Assembly (NCBI RefSeq): GCF_014646335.1
Contig: NZ_BMNG01000004.1
Span: forward strand, 62,001 to 126,000
DNA from: Streptomyces lasiicapitis
GTDB lineage: Bacteria > Actinomycetota > Actinomycetes > Streptomycetales > Streptomycetaceae
Reading direction: 5' to 3'
Length of the DNA stretch: 64,000 nucleotides
In this document: positions 8,449 through 17,172 of the stretch, piece by piece
How positions within the stretch are numbered: position 1 is the first letter of the stretch
Layout of the letters: every line of letters starts with the position of its first letter
Notes under the pieces: model-generated
Database searches by the model: none
Told to the model about the DNA's origin: nothing
Seen by the model: only the letters and a program-made list of their open reading frames with translations
Program-made: the position numbers and the translations under genes

Positions 8449-9120
8449 TCAGGCGCCCGTCCCGGGCCCGGTGTCGTCCGCCGGCGGGCGCCTCGCCGAG
8501 CCCAGGACGCAGTACGACATGGGCAGGCGCGGCCCTCTCTCGGGGATCAGGAACCGCCGGTAGGGGCCCAGCTCGAACCCGGCGGCGCGCAGCGCGCCCA
8601 CCGTGTCCCTGCTGACGTGGCAGCCGCCGAACAGCGGCGGCCACACCGTGCGGTCCAGGGCGCGCTGGACCGCCACCATCGCGCCGCCCGGAGCCCGGCC
8701 GTGCTCGAAGAACCGCAGCTCACCGCCCGGCCGCAGCACCCGCCGCAGCTCCGCCAGCGCCCTGGGCACGTTCCGTACGCTGCACAGCACCAGCGACGCC
8801 ACCGCGAAGTCGAACGCCTCGCTCTTCACCGGCAGGGCCTCCGCCGCCCCCGGCACCACGTCCACCGGGACGTCCGCGCGCATCGCCGCCGTCACGGCCA
8901 GTCTGCGCAGCACTCGCTCCGGCTCGATCGCCACCACCTCGGCGACCGTGCCCGGGTAGTGCGCGAAGTTCAGTCCGTTGCCCGCGCCCACCTCGATCAC
9001 CCGGCCCGTGACGCCCCGCAGGAGTTCCTTGCGGTGCGGGGCGATCACGGGCTCCGCCGCGACGCTTTGGCGGGCGTAGAAGCGGGCGAAGAGGGGGTGG
9101 TGGATCGGGTCGCGGGGCAT
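8449..9120 (-). CDS. Class I SAM-dependent methyltransferase
   Basis: A 223-residue methyltransferase of the UbiE/Methyltransf_11 type. Motif I is VIEVGAGNGLNFAHYP (about residues 37-52), the acidic end of strand 2 is VVAIEPE, motif post-I and the post-II region LRRVLRPGGELRFFEHGR follow in the expected order. The C-terminal region (GGCHVSRDT, GPYRRFLIPERGPRLPMSYCVLG) resembles small-molecule or lipid methyltransferases of actinobacteria. The acceptor substrate cannot be inferred. It is separated by about 50 bp from bioD and reads in the same direction but downstream of it. Confidence 0.85.
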   Translation of the reverse strand: MPRDPIHHPLFARFYARQSVAAEPVIAPHRKELLRGVTGRVIEVGAGNGLNFAHYPGTVAEVVAIEPERVLRRLAVTAAMRADVPVDVVPGAAEALPVKSEAFDFAVASLVLCSVRNVPRALAELRRVLRPGGELRFFEHGRAPGGAMVAVQRALDRTVWPPLFGGCHVSRDTVGALRAAGFELGPYRRFLIPERGPRLPMSYCVLGSARRPPADDTGPGTGA

Positions 9121-9171
9121 GGGGGGTATTTCCCCAGTCCCGCCCCTTCCCGAAACTGAGGGCCGGACGGG

Positions 9172-9876
9172 CTACGTGGTTGCTCCCAGTGTCCATCCGC
9201 CGCCCAGCTCCGGGGCGAGCCACTCTCCCGCCCCCGCCCGGAACTCCTCCGGCCCCAGTCGCCCCGCCCCCTCGGGCAGCGCCCCCAGCAGCGGGGCCCC
9301 CGCCTCGGCGGCCAGTTCTGTCAGGTTGCAGCGGGAGGCCAGGTCCGGGGTGTGGGGCCAGGCGCCGATGACGATGCCCCGGGTGGTGAGGCCGCGGGCT
9401 CGTAGGGCCTCGCCGGTGAGGGTCGTCATGTTGAGGGTGCCCAGGCCGGCGGTGGTGACCACGAGGACGGGCGCGTTCAGGAGGCGGGCCGCGTCCGCGA
9501 GGGTCCGCCTCTGCTCGTCGAAGCGGACGAGCAGGCCGCCCGCCCCCTCCACCAGGACCAGGTCGTGCGAGGCCGCCAACTTCTCCGCGGCCTCGGCCAC
9601 CTCGGCGGGCGTCACCGCGGGCAGCCCGGCCCGCCGCGCGGCCGTGGCCGGGGCCAACGGCTCGGGGTAGCGGGCGAGTTCGACCGCCGTCACCTGGTCA
9701 CCCGCGAGCCGTACGACCTCGTCGGCGTCGCCCGGCTCCCCGGGACCCACGCCGGTCTGGGCGGGCTTGAGCACGGCGACGCTGCGTCCGGCGGCGACGG
9801 CCAGCGCCGCCACGGCCGCCGTCGTCATCGTCTTGCCGATCTCCGTCCCCGTACCGGACACCATGAGCACGCTCAT
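9172..9876 (-). CDS. bioD: Dethiobiotin synthetase
   Basis: BioD closes the ureido ring of dethiobiotin from 7,8-diaminopelargonate, CO2 and ATP. The 234-residue protein, the usual length, starts with the P-loop GTGTEIGKT (residues 8-16), has the KPAQTG substrate loop (about 36-41) and the [10 protein letters not shown] motif (about 106-115). The ATG at 9876 overlaps the bioA stop by 4 bp (ATGA at 9873-9876), which fixes the start and shows translational coupling. It is the last gene of the bioB-bioA-bioD unit. Confidence 0.95.
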   Translation of the reverse strand: MSVLMVSGTGTEIGKTMTTAAVAALAVAAGRSVAVLKPAQTGVGPGEPGDADEVVRLAGDQVTAVELARYPEPLAPATAARRAGLPAVTPAEVAEAAEKLAASHDLVLVEGAGGLLVRFDEQRRTLADAARLLNAPVLVVTTAGLGTLNMTTLTGEALRARGLTTRGIVIGAWPHTPDLASRCNLTELAAEAGAPLLGALPEGAGRLGPEEFRAGAGEWLAPELGGGWTLGATT

Positions 9877-11216
9877 GCCGACACCGCCCCGCGAGCCGAG
9901 GCCGTCGCCGCCGTGCTCGCCTCCGCCGCCGCGCACACCGCCCGGCCGATCCGCGCCACGTCGTCGTCACCCGTGATGAACGGCGGCATCGTGTAGATCA
10001 GGTCGCGGAACGGCCGCACCCACACGCCCTCGCGCACGGCGGCAGCCGTCGCCGCGGCCATGTCGACCTGGTGGTCCAGCTGCACGACCCCGAGCGCGCC
10101 GAGGACCCGTACGTCACGTACGCCGGGCAGCTCGGCCGCCGGAGCGAGCCCGGCCCGCAGTGCCGTCTCGACGCGCTTGACCTCCGTCCGCCAGTCCTGG
10201 CCGACGAGCAGGTCGATCGAGGCGTTGGCGACCGCCGCCGCCAGCGGGTTGCCCATGAACGTCGGCCCGTGCGCGAGCACCGGCACCTCGCCGCGGGCGA
10301 TGCCCTGCGCGACCCGCGCGGTGCACAGCGTCGCCGCCATCGTCAGATATCCGCCGGTCAGGGACTTGCCCAGACACATCACGTCGGGCGTGACGCCCGC
10401 GTGCTCCGCAGCGAACAGCGCGCCCGTGCGCCCGAAGCCCGTCGCGATCTCGTCGAAGACGAGCAGCACGTCGTGCGCGTCGCACGCCTCGCGCAGCGCC
10501 CGCAGATAGCGGGGCGAGTGGAAGCGCATGCCGCCCGCGCCCTGCACCACCGGCTCGACGATCACGCCCGCCAGCTCGTGCGCGTGCTGTCCGACCATGT
10601 CGTGGAGGTGCTGCGCGTACGTGTCGTCGTACGCGTCGAAACCGGCCGGAGGCAGGTCCGCGAACACCTGCTGGGGGAGTACGCCCTGCCACAGGCTGTG
10701 CATGCCGCCGTCGGGGTCGCACACGGCCATCGGCTGCCAGGTGTCGCCGTGGTAGCCGCCGCGCCAGGTCAGCATCCGCCGCTTCTCGGGGCGGCCGACC
10801 GAGCGCCAGTGCTGGAGGCACATCTTGACGGCGACCTCGACGGACACCGAGCCGGAGTCGGAGAGGAACACGTGCTCCAGGCCGTCCGGCGTCAGGTCGA
10901 CAAGTCGCTTCGCCAGGCGTACGGCGGGCTCGTGCGTGAGCCCGCCGAACATGACGTGGCTCATCTGCTCCAACTGGCCGCGCACCGCCTCGTTGAGGAC
11001 GGGGTGGTTGTAGCCGTGGATGGCCGACCACCACGACGACATGCCGTCGACCAGCTCGCCGACGCCGCCGACGCGCAGCCGCACCCCGCTCGCCGACTCC
11101 ACGACCAGCGGGTCCACGCGGCCGGGCATCGGGCCGTAGGGGTGCCAGACGTGGGCGCGGTCGAGGTCGAGGATCTCCTGGACGTCCGGGCCGGGGGTGG
11201 TATGTCCGTCACGCAT
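9873..11216 (-). CDS. bioA: Adenosylmethionine-8-amino-7-oxononanoate aminotransferase
   Basis: BioA is the PLP-dependent aminotransferase making 7,8-diaminopelargonate, using SAM as amino donor. The 447-residue sequence shows the family N-terminus ([12 protein letters not shown]), [13 protein letters not shown] near the active site, the [16 protein letters not shown] block, [11 protein letters not shown] with the PLP-ring Asp, and the Schiff-base Lys in [16 protein letters not shown]. The start overlaps the end of bioB by 8 bp and the stop overlaps bioD by 4 bp, so all three are co-translated. Confidence 0.95.
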   Translation of the reverse strand: MRDGHTTPGPDVQEILDLDRAHVWHPYGPMPGRVDPLVVESASGVRLRVGGVGELVDGMSSWWSAIHGYNHPVLNEAVRGQLEQMSHVMFGGLTHEPAVRLAKRLVDLTPDGLEHVFLSDSGSVSVEVAVKMCLQHWRSVGRPEKRRMLTWRGGYHGDTWQPMAVCDPDGGMHSLWQGVLPQQVFADLPPAGFDAYDDTYAQHLHDMVGQHAHELAGVIVEPVVQGAGGMRFHSPRYLRALREACDAHDVLLVFDEIATGFGRTGALFAAEHAGVTPDVMCLGKSLTGGYLTMAATLCTARVAQGIARGEVPVLAHGPTFMGNPLAAAVANASIDLLVGQDWRTEVKRVETALRAGLAPAAELPGVRDVRVLGALGVVQLDHQVDMAAATAAAVREGVWVRPFRDLIYTMPPFITGDDDVARIGRAVCAAAEASTAATASARGAVSA

Positions 11217-12381
11217 TGGGCGCCAGATCCGTTCCCGCGCCCCGGCGGCGTACCGCCACCAGGTCCGTGCGCGCCTCGGGCACCTCGGCCTCGGCCGCGG
11301 GCACCTCCGCCTCCTTCGACCCGCACGCGGAGTTCGCAGACTCCTCCGAGCCGCAGACCGAACCGCAACCGCCGCCCCTGCGGTGCTCAGGCAGCGTCAC
11401 CTGGTCCGTGGTCTCCACCTCGAACCCGGCGTCCGCGATCATCTCCAGGTCGGCCTTGCCGGCCTGGCCCTCACTGGTCAGGTAGTCGCCGAGGAAGATC
11501 GAGTTGGCGAGGTGCAGGGCGAGCGGCTGCAGCGTGCGCAGGTGCAGTTCGCGGCCGCCCGCGATGCGGACCTCGATGTCCGGGCAGACGAACCGGACCA
11601 TGGCGAGGATCCGCAGGCAGCGCTGCGGGGTGAGGTTCCACTCCTTGGCGAGCGGGGTGCCCTCGAAGGGGATCAGGAAGTTCACCGGCACGGAGTCCGC
11701 GTCGAGCTGGCGCAGCGCGAAGACGACGTCGACCAGGTCCTTGTCCGTCTCGCCCATGCCCGAGATCAGGCCGGAGCAGGCGGAGAGCCCGGCCGCGTGC
11801 GCCTTCTGCACGGTGTCGACGCGGTCGGCGTACGTGTGCGTCTTGGTGATGTCGCCGTACGTCGCCTCGGACGTGTTGAGGTTGTGGTTGTACGCGTCCG
11901 CGCCCGCGCCGCGCAGCCGCTCGGCCTGGCCGTCGGAGAGCAGGCCGAGGCAGGCACAGACCTCGACGCCCTCGTTCTCTTCCTTGATGGTCTTGATGGT
12001 GTCGGAGACGCGGTCGACGTCCCGGTCCGTGGGCCCGCGGCCGCTCGCCACCAGGCACACCCGCTTGGCACCGCCGGCAAGCCCGGCCGCCGCGGCCTTC
12101 GACGCCTCGTCCGGCTTCAGCCACGTGTACTTGAGGATCCCCGTGTCGGCGCCGAGCCGCTGCGAGCAGTACGAGCAGTCCTCGGGGCACAGGCCCGACT
12201 TCAGGTTGACCAGATAGTTGAGTTTCACTCGACGGCCGAACCAGTGGCGCCGCACCTTTCCGGCCGCCGCCACCACATCGAGCAACTCGTCGTCGGAGGT
12301 CGCGAGCACGGCAAGCGCCTCGTCACGGGTCGGCAGTTCGCGCCGAAGCCCCTTGTCCACCAGCGTGTTGAGCAGATCCAT
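11209..12381 (-). CDS. bioB: Biotin synthase with a cysteine-rich C-terminal tail
   Basis: BioB is the radical-SAM enzyme that inserts sulfur into dethiobiotin. The 4Fe-4S/SAM motif is CPEDCSYC with Cys65, Cys69 and Cys72. The TIM-barrel motifs follow in order ([50 protein letters not shown]). The core ends near residue 335; after it comes a tail of about 55 residues with Cys339, Cys343 and Cys353, then an Ala/Glu/Pro-rich stretch. The tail is not part of the E. coli enzyme and may carry or protect an iron-sulfur cluster (inference). It is the first gene of the bioB-A-D unit; the promoter lies in the region shared with bioF. Confidence 0.95.
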   Translation of the reverse strand: MDLLNTLVDKGLRRELPTRDEALAVLATSDDELLDVVAAAGKVRRHWFGRRVKLNYLVNLKSGLCPEDCSYCSQRLGADTGILKYTWLKPDEASKAAAAGLAGGAKRVCLVASGRGPTDRDVDRVSDTIKTIKEENEGVEVCACLGLLSDGQAERLRGAGADAYNHNLNTSEATYGDITKTHTYADRVDTVQKAHAAGLSACSGLISGMGETDKDLVDVVFALRQLDADSVPVNFLIPFEGTPLAKEWNLTPQRCLRILAMVRFVCPDIEVRIAGGRELHLRTLQPLALHLANSIFLGDYLTSEGQAGKADLEMIADAGFEVETTDQVTLPEHRRGGGCGSVCGSEESANSACGSKEAEVPAAEAEVPEARTDLVAVRRRGAGTDLAPNA

Positions 12382-12420
12382 GGCGCTGATCCTGACGTAC
12401 GCCAGTCTTTCTGACCATGG

Positions 12421-12507
12421 AGACAGTGCACAACAGAACCATCGGGAGGTGTGGGTATTGCCACACCATGGCCCGGTGGTGCGGCGGCTAGGGTCTGTGC
12501 ACTGTCT
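12421..12507. promoter_or_regulatory. Inverted repeat in the divergent bioB/bioF promoter region
   Basis: AGACAGTGCACA at 12421-12432 and its exact reverse complement TGTGCACTGTCT at 12496-12507 flank the centre of the 197-bp gap between bioB and bioF. Each copy contains the palindrome GTGCAC. One copy lies about 40 bp from the bioB start codon and the other about 70 bp from the bioF start, positions where a repressor could act on both promoters. It does not resemble the BioQ, BioR or BirA operators that I know of. Function is inferred. Confidence 0.55.
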
Positions 12508-12578
12508 ACAAACCCTGTGTCCGTACGCCCTGTGCCCGCATCGCGGCCGCGGCGGCCCACGACGTCCCGGAGGCCCTC

Positions 12579-13715
12579 ATGGCGAGCTCGCCGTTCGACT
12601 GGATCGACGAGCAGGCACGACTGCGCGAGCGGGCGGGTCTGGTGCGTACGCTGCGCCCGCGCCCGGCCGAATCCGGTCTCCTCGATCTCGCGGGCAACGA
12701 CTACCTGGGGCTCGCCCGGCACCCGGAGGTCACCGAAGGCGCGGCGGCCGCGGCCCACCGCTGGGGCGGCGGCGCGACCGGCTCGCGCCTGGTCAGCGGC
12801 TCCACCGAGCTGCACGCCGAACTGGAGCGCGAGCTGGCCGCGTTCTGCGGCTTCGAGTCGGCGCTCGTGCTGTCCTCCGGGTACGCGGCGAACCTCGCGG
12901 CGGTCACCGCACTCGCCCCGCACGGCTCGCTGATCGTCTCCGACGCGGGCAACCACGCCTCCCTCATCGACGGCTGCCGTCTCGCGCGCGGGACGACGCA
13001 GGTGGTGCCGCACACGGATCCGGACGCGGTACGCAAGGCGCTCGGCACCCATCAAGGCCCCGCGGTCGTCGTCACGGACTCGGTGTTCTCGGTCGACGGC
13101 GATGCCACGCCACTGCCCCAACTCGCCGATGTATGCCGGGAGTTCGGCGCCGGACTGCTCGTCGACGACGCCCACGGCCTCGGCGTGCTCGGCGAGGGCG
13201 GGCGCGGCGCCCTGCACGCGGCGGGGCTCGCGGGCGCTCCGGGTGCGGTGGCCACGGTCACGCTGTCGAAGTCCCTCGGCAGTCAGGGCGGCGCCGTGCT
13301 CGGCCCGGCCAAGGTCATCGACCACCTGGTCAACGCGGCCCGCACGCTCATCTTCGACACCGGTCTCGCCCCGGCCGCCGCCGGTGCGGCGCTCGCGGCC
13401 CTGCGCGTGCTGCGCCGCGAGCCGGAACGGGCCACGCGGGTGCGCGCGGTGGCGTCCGGGCTCCACGAACTCCTGACGGGGGAAGGGCTTTCGGCGGTAC
13501 GTCCCGACGCCGCCGTCGTCTCGGTGCGCGCGCCTTCGCCGGAAGCGGCGGTGCGCTGGGCGGCCGACTGCCGAGGTGCGGGCCTCGCCGTCGGCTGTTT
13601 CCGCCCGCCGTCGGTACCCGACGGCATTTCACGGTTGCGGCTGACCGCACGTGCCGACCTCAGCGACGCACAGGTCGCCGACGCCGTCCGCGTGATCAGC
13701 CGCACCGCACCCTGA
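12579..13715 (+). CDS. bioF: 8-amino-7-oxononanoate synthase
   Basis: BioF condenses pimeloyl-thioester with alanine, the first committed ring-precursor step of biotin synthesis. The 378-residue PLP enzyme shows NDYLGLARHPEV near the N-terminus, GGGATGSRLVSGSTELHAELE, the DDAHGLGVLGEGGRG motif with the PLP-stacking His, and the Schiff-base Lys in TLSKSLGSQGGAV. It is divergent from bioBAD, so the pathway is split between two transcripts that share one regulatory region. No bioW, bioI or bioC/H gene for pimelate supply is in the window. Confidence 0.95.
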   Translation: MASSPFDWIDEQARLRERAGLVRTLRPRPAESGLLDLAGNDYLGLARHPEVTEGAAAAAHRWGGGATGSRLVSGSTELHAELERELAAFCGFESALVLSSGYAANLAAVTALAPHGSLIVSDAGNHASLIDGCRLARGTTQVVPHTDPDAVRKALGTHQGPAVVVTDSVFSVDGDATPLPQLADVCREFGAGLLVDDAHGLGVLGEGGRGALHAAGLAGAPGAVATVTLSKSLGSQGGAVLGPAKVIDHLVNAARTLIFDTGLAPAAAGAALAALRVLRREPERATRVRAVASGLHELLTGEGLSAVRPDAAVVSVRAPSPEAAVRWAADCRGAGLAVGCFRPPSVPDGISRLRLTARADLSDAQVADAVRVISRTAP

Positions 13716-13772
13716 CTCCTGAGATCTGGCACCTGAGACCTGGGTCCAGGGTCCGGCGCAGTCACCCGGGCA

Positions 13773-13997
13773 TCACCGAAGGGCGTCGATGAAGCCCTCC
13801 CAGGCGGCAGGGGAGAAGAGCACGGCCGGGCCTGCCGTGGCCTTCGAGTCGCGCACGGCGAGCAGACCGGCGAGCGGTCCCGAGCCGAGCGATGCGGTTT
13901 CCACGCAGTTGTTCATTCCATTGCTGCGGCTGCTGCGCCGCCACCGCGCGTCCCTGAGAGACGTGCTGGAGGGAACGTACCGAGGCAGTGCAGTCAT
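13773..13997 (-). CDS. DUF397 protein (WhiJ-associated small protein type)
   Basis: A 74-residue protein with the DUF397 pattern: an N-terminal WRRSSRSNGMNNCVETA segment (W-x-S-S-x-S with the N-C-V-E core), a central AVRDSKATAGPAVLF strand region and the closing AAWEGFIDALR. In Streptomyces such proteins are encoded beside an XRE regulator of the WhiJ type and modulate it. Its ATG lies 9 bp after the regulator stop, and the ribosome binding site AAGGAGG (complement of 14003-14009) overlaps that stop, so translation is coupled. Confidence 0.88.
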   Translation of the reverse strand: MTALPRYVPSSTSLRDARWRRSSRSNGMNNCVETASLGSGPLAGLLAVRDSKATAGPAVLFSPAAWEGFIDALR

Positions 13998-14006
13998 GGT
14001 GCCTCC

Positions 14007-14867
14007 TTACGCGCCGTCACCTAACCCGGCGATGAAATCCATTGAATCCTTAACGGAAAGCGCCTTTCCCTGAAGAGAGTTGAAAGCGTTGGTGTACGCC
14101 TTGAGGTCTTCTTTCCGTTCGAGGTAGAGGCTACTCGTCAAGTGGTCGAGAACAACCACATCCAGATCAGAAATGTTCGGAAAGGAGAGAATAACGAAAG
14201 ATCCAATCAACCCGATGTGCTCTCCCGCCGCGAACGGCAGTACCTGGACCCGGACTTGGGGGAGCCGTGCCGCCTCCAGTAACCGCCGCATCTGCCCCGC
14301 GAGCACCTCGGGCCCGCCCACCTGGCGGCGGAGCACCGCCTCGTCGAGGATCACGCTCAGCCTGAGCGGCGGATTGTTGCGCAGCACGTCCTGACGGGCC
14401 AGGCGCACCTGGACCAGGGCCTCCACCTGCTCCTCCGGAAGCCCGCCGAGCGCGGCACGTGTCACCGCGCGGGCGTAGTCCGGGGTCTGCAGCAGGCCGG
14501 GGACGACGGTGGTCTCCAGGGTGCGCACCCGGCAGGCCTGTGACTCCAGGCTGATGAAATCGCGGTAGGCGGGCGGCAGCAGACCGCGGTAGGCGTGCCA
14601 CCAGTGGTGCCGCCCGGTCTCGTCGTCGCCGCCCGCGAGCGCGACCAGGAGTTCCCGCAACTGCGGGTCCTCCACGTCGTACGCCTCCAGAAGGAGCCGC
14701 ACGTCGGACGCGCGCACTCCGGAGCGTCCGGTCTCGATCCGGCTCACCTTCGACTGGTGCCAGCCGACGCGCGCGGCCGCCTCGCCACTGGTGAGTCCGG
14801 CGAGTCCGCGCAGCGCCCGCAACTCCGCGCCGAGTTTGCGGCGCCGCACCGCGGGACCGTACTGCAT
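14007..14867 (-). CDS. XRE-family regulator with DUF5753 domain (WhiJ-like)
   Basis: The 286-residue protein has an N-terminal helix-turn-helix (about residues 10-62; LRALRGLAGLTSGEAAARVGWHQSKVSRIETGRSG is split around the recognition helix QSKVSRIE) and a DUF5753 C-terminal domain (about 90-280) with the typical ISLESQACRVRTLETTVVPGLLQTPDYARAV region. Start at ATG 14867 is supported by GAAGGAG eight bases upstream. With the DUF397 gene downstream and the divergent ATP-binding gene it forms the three-gene set seen many times in Streptomyces genomes, of which whiJ is the best studied member and acts in the decision to differentiate. Confidence 0.9.
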   Translation of the reverse strand: MQYGPAVRRRKLGAELRALRGLAGLTSGEAAARVGWHQSKVSRIETGRSGVRASDVRLLLEAYDVEDPQLRELLVALAGGDDETGRHHWWHAYRGLLPPAYRDFISLESQACRVRTLETTVVPGLLQTPDYARAVTRAALGGLPEEQVEALVQVRLARQDVLRNNPPLRLSVILDEAVLRRQVGGPEVLAGQMRRLLEAARLPQVRVQVLPFAAGEHIGLIGSFVILSFPNISDLDVVVLDHLTSSLYLERKEDLKAYTNAFNSLQGKALSVKDSMDFIAGLGDGA

Positions 14868-15129
14868 GTCCGTCTCCTTCCGGACGTCCGCGCCAACCGT
14901 ACGGGACAGCGGGAGACTGTAGAGGAAGCGCCAGTCTTGCGCCCAAATACGGTCTGCCGTCGCAGAGTTCACCGCTTCGAGCGACAGATATATGCACATC
15001 TCGGTGGATCGCCGCGCGTCACCGGCCCAGGAGTGGCAGTCTGGCGCGAAGCACCAGTTCCGGGACTGTCCTCGAGTTCTTCCGCCACGAGTCGGAGTCC
15101 GGTCCCGGTGGGAAAGGGACAGCGTCGCC

Positions 15130-15561
15130 ATGGCAGACCTCCAGGAAGCATCCGTCACTCTGCCGAGCGATCCTGTCTCGGTCTCCGCCGCCCGCAGGTA
15201 CGTGGCCGACGTCCTCTCGGAGTGGGGTCTGCCGGCCGGTGCCGACGTCGGCGACACCGTGCGGCTCATCGTCTCCGAGCTCGCCACGAACGCCGTGCAG
15301 CACACCCTCGGCCAGTCGCCCACCTTCACCGTGGACGTCCAGCTCGACCGGGACGAGCAGCTGCGCATCGGCGTCACCGACAGCCACCCGCGCTACCCCA
15401 AGCGCCTGCCCGCCGCCGTCCAGCAGGACAACGGCCGCGGCATGGTCATCATCAGATGGCTCACCGCCGAGTGCGGCGGCAGGCTCTCGATCTGCCCCAC
15501 GGCGGAGGGCGGCAAGACGGTGTGGATCACGTTGCCGTGGTCGGTGCCGGTGCAGAGTTGA
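15130..15561 (+). CDS. ATP-binding protein, RsbW/SpoIIAB-like (HATPase_c)
   Basis: A 143-residue histidine-kinase-like ATPase domain of the anti-sigma-factor kinase class. The N-box is VRLIVSELATNAVQHT (about residues 48-63), the G1 box is LRIGVTDSHP and the G2-like region is NGRGMVIIRWLTAECGG. A start at ATG 15130 gives the usual length and has AAAGGGA upstream. It is divergent from the XRE/DUF397 pair, the arrangement of the whiJ-type clusters, so it probably works with them rather than with a sigma factor. Confidence 0.88.
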   Translation: MADLQEASVTLPSDPVSVSAARRYVADVLSEWGLPAGADVGDTVRLIVSELATNAVQHTLGQSPTFTVDVQLDRDEQLRIGVTDSHPRYPKRLPAAVQQDNGRGMVIIRWLTAECGGRLSICPTAEGGKTVWITLPWSVPVQS

Positions 15562-15695
15562 CGCGGGCGGCGGGGCGGGTTGACGGGGTCACCGTCTGCG
15601 GGCCGCGTCGTGGGGGTGCGTTGACGTGGCCGATGCGTGGGCGGGGCTGGTGCGTGAGCGGGGCTGGCGTCAGTGGGTCTTGGCGGAGCCGCTGT

Positions 15696-16238
15696 TCACG
15701 TGAGCCCGCTGCTGCCCTCGCCACCCTCGGCGTCGGCCGACCGCACCTCGCCCGATCGTTCCCCGGCCCGTGCGACCGCCCGCGGCAGCAGTCCCCACAG
15801 CCCGCCGCACACCAGCAGCGTGCCCGCGGCGGCGGCGATCGCGCCGGTCCGGCTCGCCGCGACGTCCACGACGAGCAGCACTGAACCGGTGAGCGCGAGG
15901 ACCAGGACGCCGAGTCCGATCCCGGCGAGCCGCGACGACACCCGGACGATGAGCGGCTTGGCGCCCCGCTGGAACAGCCCCCGGTGCACCGCGGCGGGCG
16001 CGGTGAACAAGGCGGCCGCCAGGACGGCGAGCAGCAGCGTGGTGACGTACGTGGCGCGCTGCATCGTGTCGAGCGACGGGAAGCGGGGAGTGAACGCGAG
16101 CGTGAGCAGGAACGCGAAGAGGATCTGCACCCCGGTCTGAGTGACCCTCAGCTCCTGCAGGAGCTCGGTGAAGTTGCGGTCGGCGCGTTCGAGTGGGGTC
16201 TCGTTGCGGCCTGAGTCGGAGCGGCCTTGGTCGGACAT
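15696..16238 (-). CDS. DUF6328 membrane protein
   Basis: A 180-residue protein with a charged cytosolic N-terminus (ETPLERADRNFTELLQELRVTQTGVQILF is the recognisable family region, split here around RNFTELLQELRV) and four transmembrane segments at about residues 35-52, 63-84, 103-124 and 130-150. The tail is polar. This family is common in actinobacteria and has no known function. The ATG at 16238 was chosen because it begins directly before the conserved polar N-terminus; longer reading frames upstream run into a tandem repeat. Confidence 0.8.
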   Translation of the reverse strand: MSDQGRSDSGRNETPLERADRNFTELLQELRVTQTGVQILFAFLLTLAFTPRFPSLDTMQRATYVTTLLLAVLAAALFTAPAAVHRGLFQRGAKPLIVRVSSRLAGIGLGVLVLALTGSVLLVVDVAASRTGAIAAAAGTLLVCGGLWGLLPRAVARAGERSGEVRSADAEGGEGSSGLT

Positions 16239-16284
16239 GCAGTACGAGTAACCCGCGCCGGCGCGATCCACTCCTGGCGGGCAC

Positions 16285-16357
16285 CCGTGCGGACGCGGGG
16301 CCTGTGCGGACGGGGCCTGTGGAGACAGGGCCTGTGCGGACAGGGCTTGTGCGGACG
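16285..16357. repeat. Short tandem repeat, unit about 15-16 bp
   Basis: About four imperfect copies of GGGCCTGTGCGGACA lie head to tail between the DUF6328 gene and the NlpC/P60 gene. Variants differ by one to three bases (for example GGGCCTGTGGAGACA). No gene or hairpin explains it; it looks like a slippage-generated minisatellite. Confidence 0.8.
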
Positions 16358-16401
16358 GCGGCTGCCGCCTCGCGGCCGTCGGCCGCCGTCCGCACGCCGG
16401 G

Positions 16402-16875
16402 CTAGCGGACCCGGCCGTACCAGACGCTGCTGGTCCAGATCTTCTCCAGACGGACCACCGTGCCCCGCTTCGGGGCGTGCCAGATCTTTCCCTTTCCGGC
16501 GTAGATGCCGACGTGGTAGACACTCCGGCCGGAGTGGAAGAACACCAGGTCACCGCGGGTGCGGTTGCCCTTGGAGATGTGGCGGGTCTTGTTGTACTGC
16601 TGTGCGGCGGTGCGCGGCAGCTTCTTGCCCACGCGCTTGTACGAGTAGAGCGTGAGGCCCGAGCAGTCGAACCGGTGCGGTCCCACCGCTCCGTAGCCGT
16701 ACGGAGAGCCCTTCTTGGAAGCCGCGATCTTGAGCGCCTTCGTCCCGTGTGTGGCTGCCTCGGCCTCGGAGACGAGTCCGGGGGCCACGATGGTGCCGCC
16801 CACGGCGGCGAGCGTGAGTGCCGATGCGGTACCGGCCCTCGTCAGCAGCGACGGAACACGATTCAGCGCAGTCAT
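16402..16875 (-). CDS. Secreted NlpC/P60 endopeptidase
   Basis: A 157-residue exported cell-wall hydrolase. Residues 1-41 form a Sec signal peptide (basic start, hydrophobic core, AEA-A cleavage site). The NlpC/P60 domain follows with catalytic Cys71 in FDCSGLTLYSYK, His121 in VYHVGIYAGKG and a third polar residue His133 in IWHAPKRG, plus RGDLVFF. It would cut peptide stems of peptidoglycan. There is no separate binding domain. The mRNA has a long leader containing a c-di-AMP riboswitch, as is usual for wall hydrolases of streptomycetes, so expression should fall when c-di-AMP is high. Confidence 0.92.
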   Translation of the reverse strand: MTALNRVPSLLTRAGTASALTLAAVGGTIVAPGLVSEAEAATHGTKALKIAASKKGSPYGYGAVGPHRFDCSGLTLYSYKRVGKKLPRTAAQQYNKTRHISKGNRTRGDLVFFHSGRSVYHVGIYAGKGKIWHAPKRGTVVRLEKIWTSSVWYGRVR

Positions 16876-16881
16876 GCGCAA

Positions 16882-17051
16882 CCCTTCGTCAGCCGCCTGT
16901 GAAGGATGACCTGTCGGGTTCGGGCAGGCGAAGATGCCCGGTCGATTTACGACTTCACCCCAAGGGCCTCCCGGTCTCCCGGACGGCCCGCCATGCTGGG
17001 TCCTCCACTCCTGCCGATGCACAGATGTCGACCGGTCATCCGGGTGGCGGC
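16882..17051 (-). ncRNA. c-di-AMP riboswitch (ydaO/yuaA type)
   Basis: On the minus strand, in the leader of the NlpC/P60 gene, the conserved ydaO blocks appear in order: GGAGGACCCAG (complement near 16994-17005), GGGGTGAAGTCG (near 16949-16962), a hairpin CGGGCA/TGCCCG (16922-16941) and CCCGAACCCGACAGGTCATC (16905-16924). A closing stem GCCGCC/GGCGGC can pair positions near 17046-17051 with 16889-16895. This class binds c-di-AMP and in Streptomyces precedes rpf and cell-wall hydrolase genes. Ends are approximate. Confidence 0.82.
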
Positions 17052-17172
17052 AGGACTCGGCGTCCGCCCGGACCGCCCCGCCGCTTGTGGCGGGGGCTTG
17101 TCGTCGGAAGGGATCTTCACCCGAGAGTGGCGAAAAAACCGAGCCGAATCGGCAGTATGTGAGGCTCCTCAC

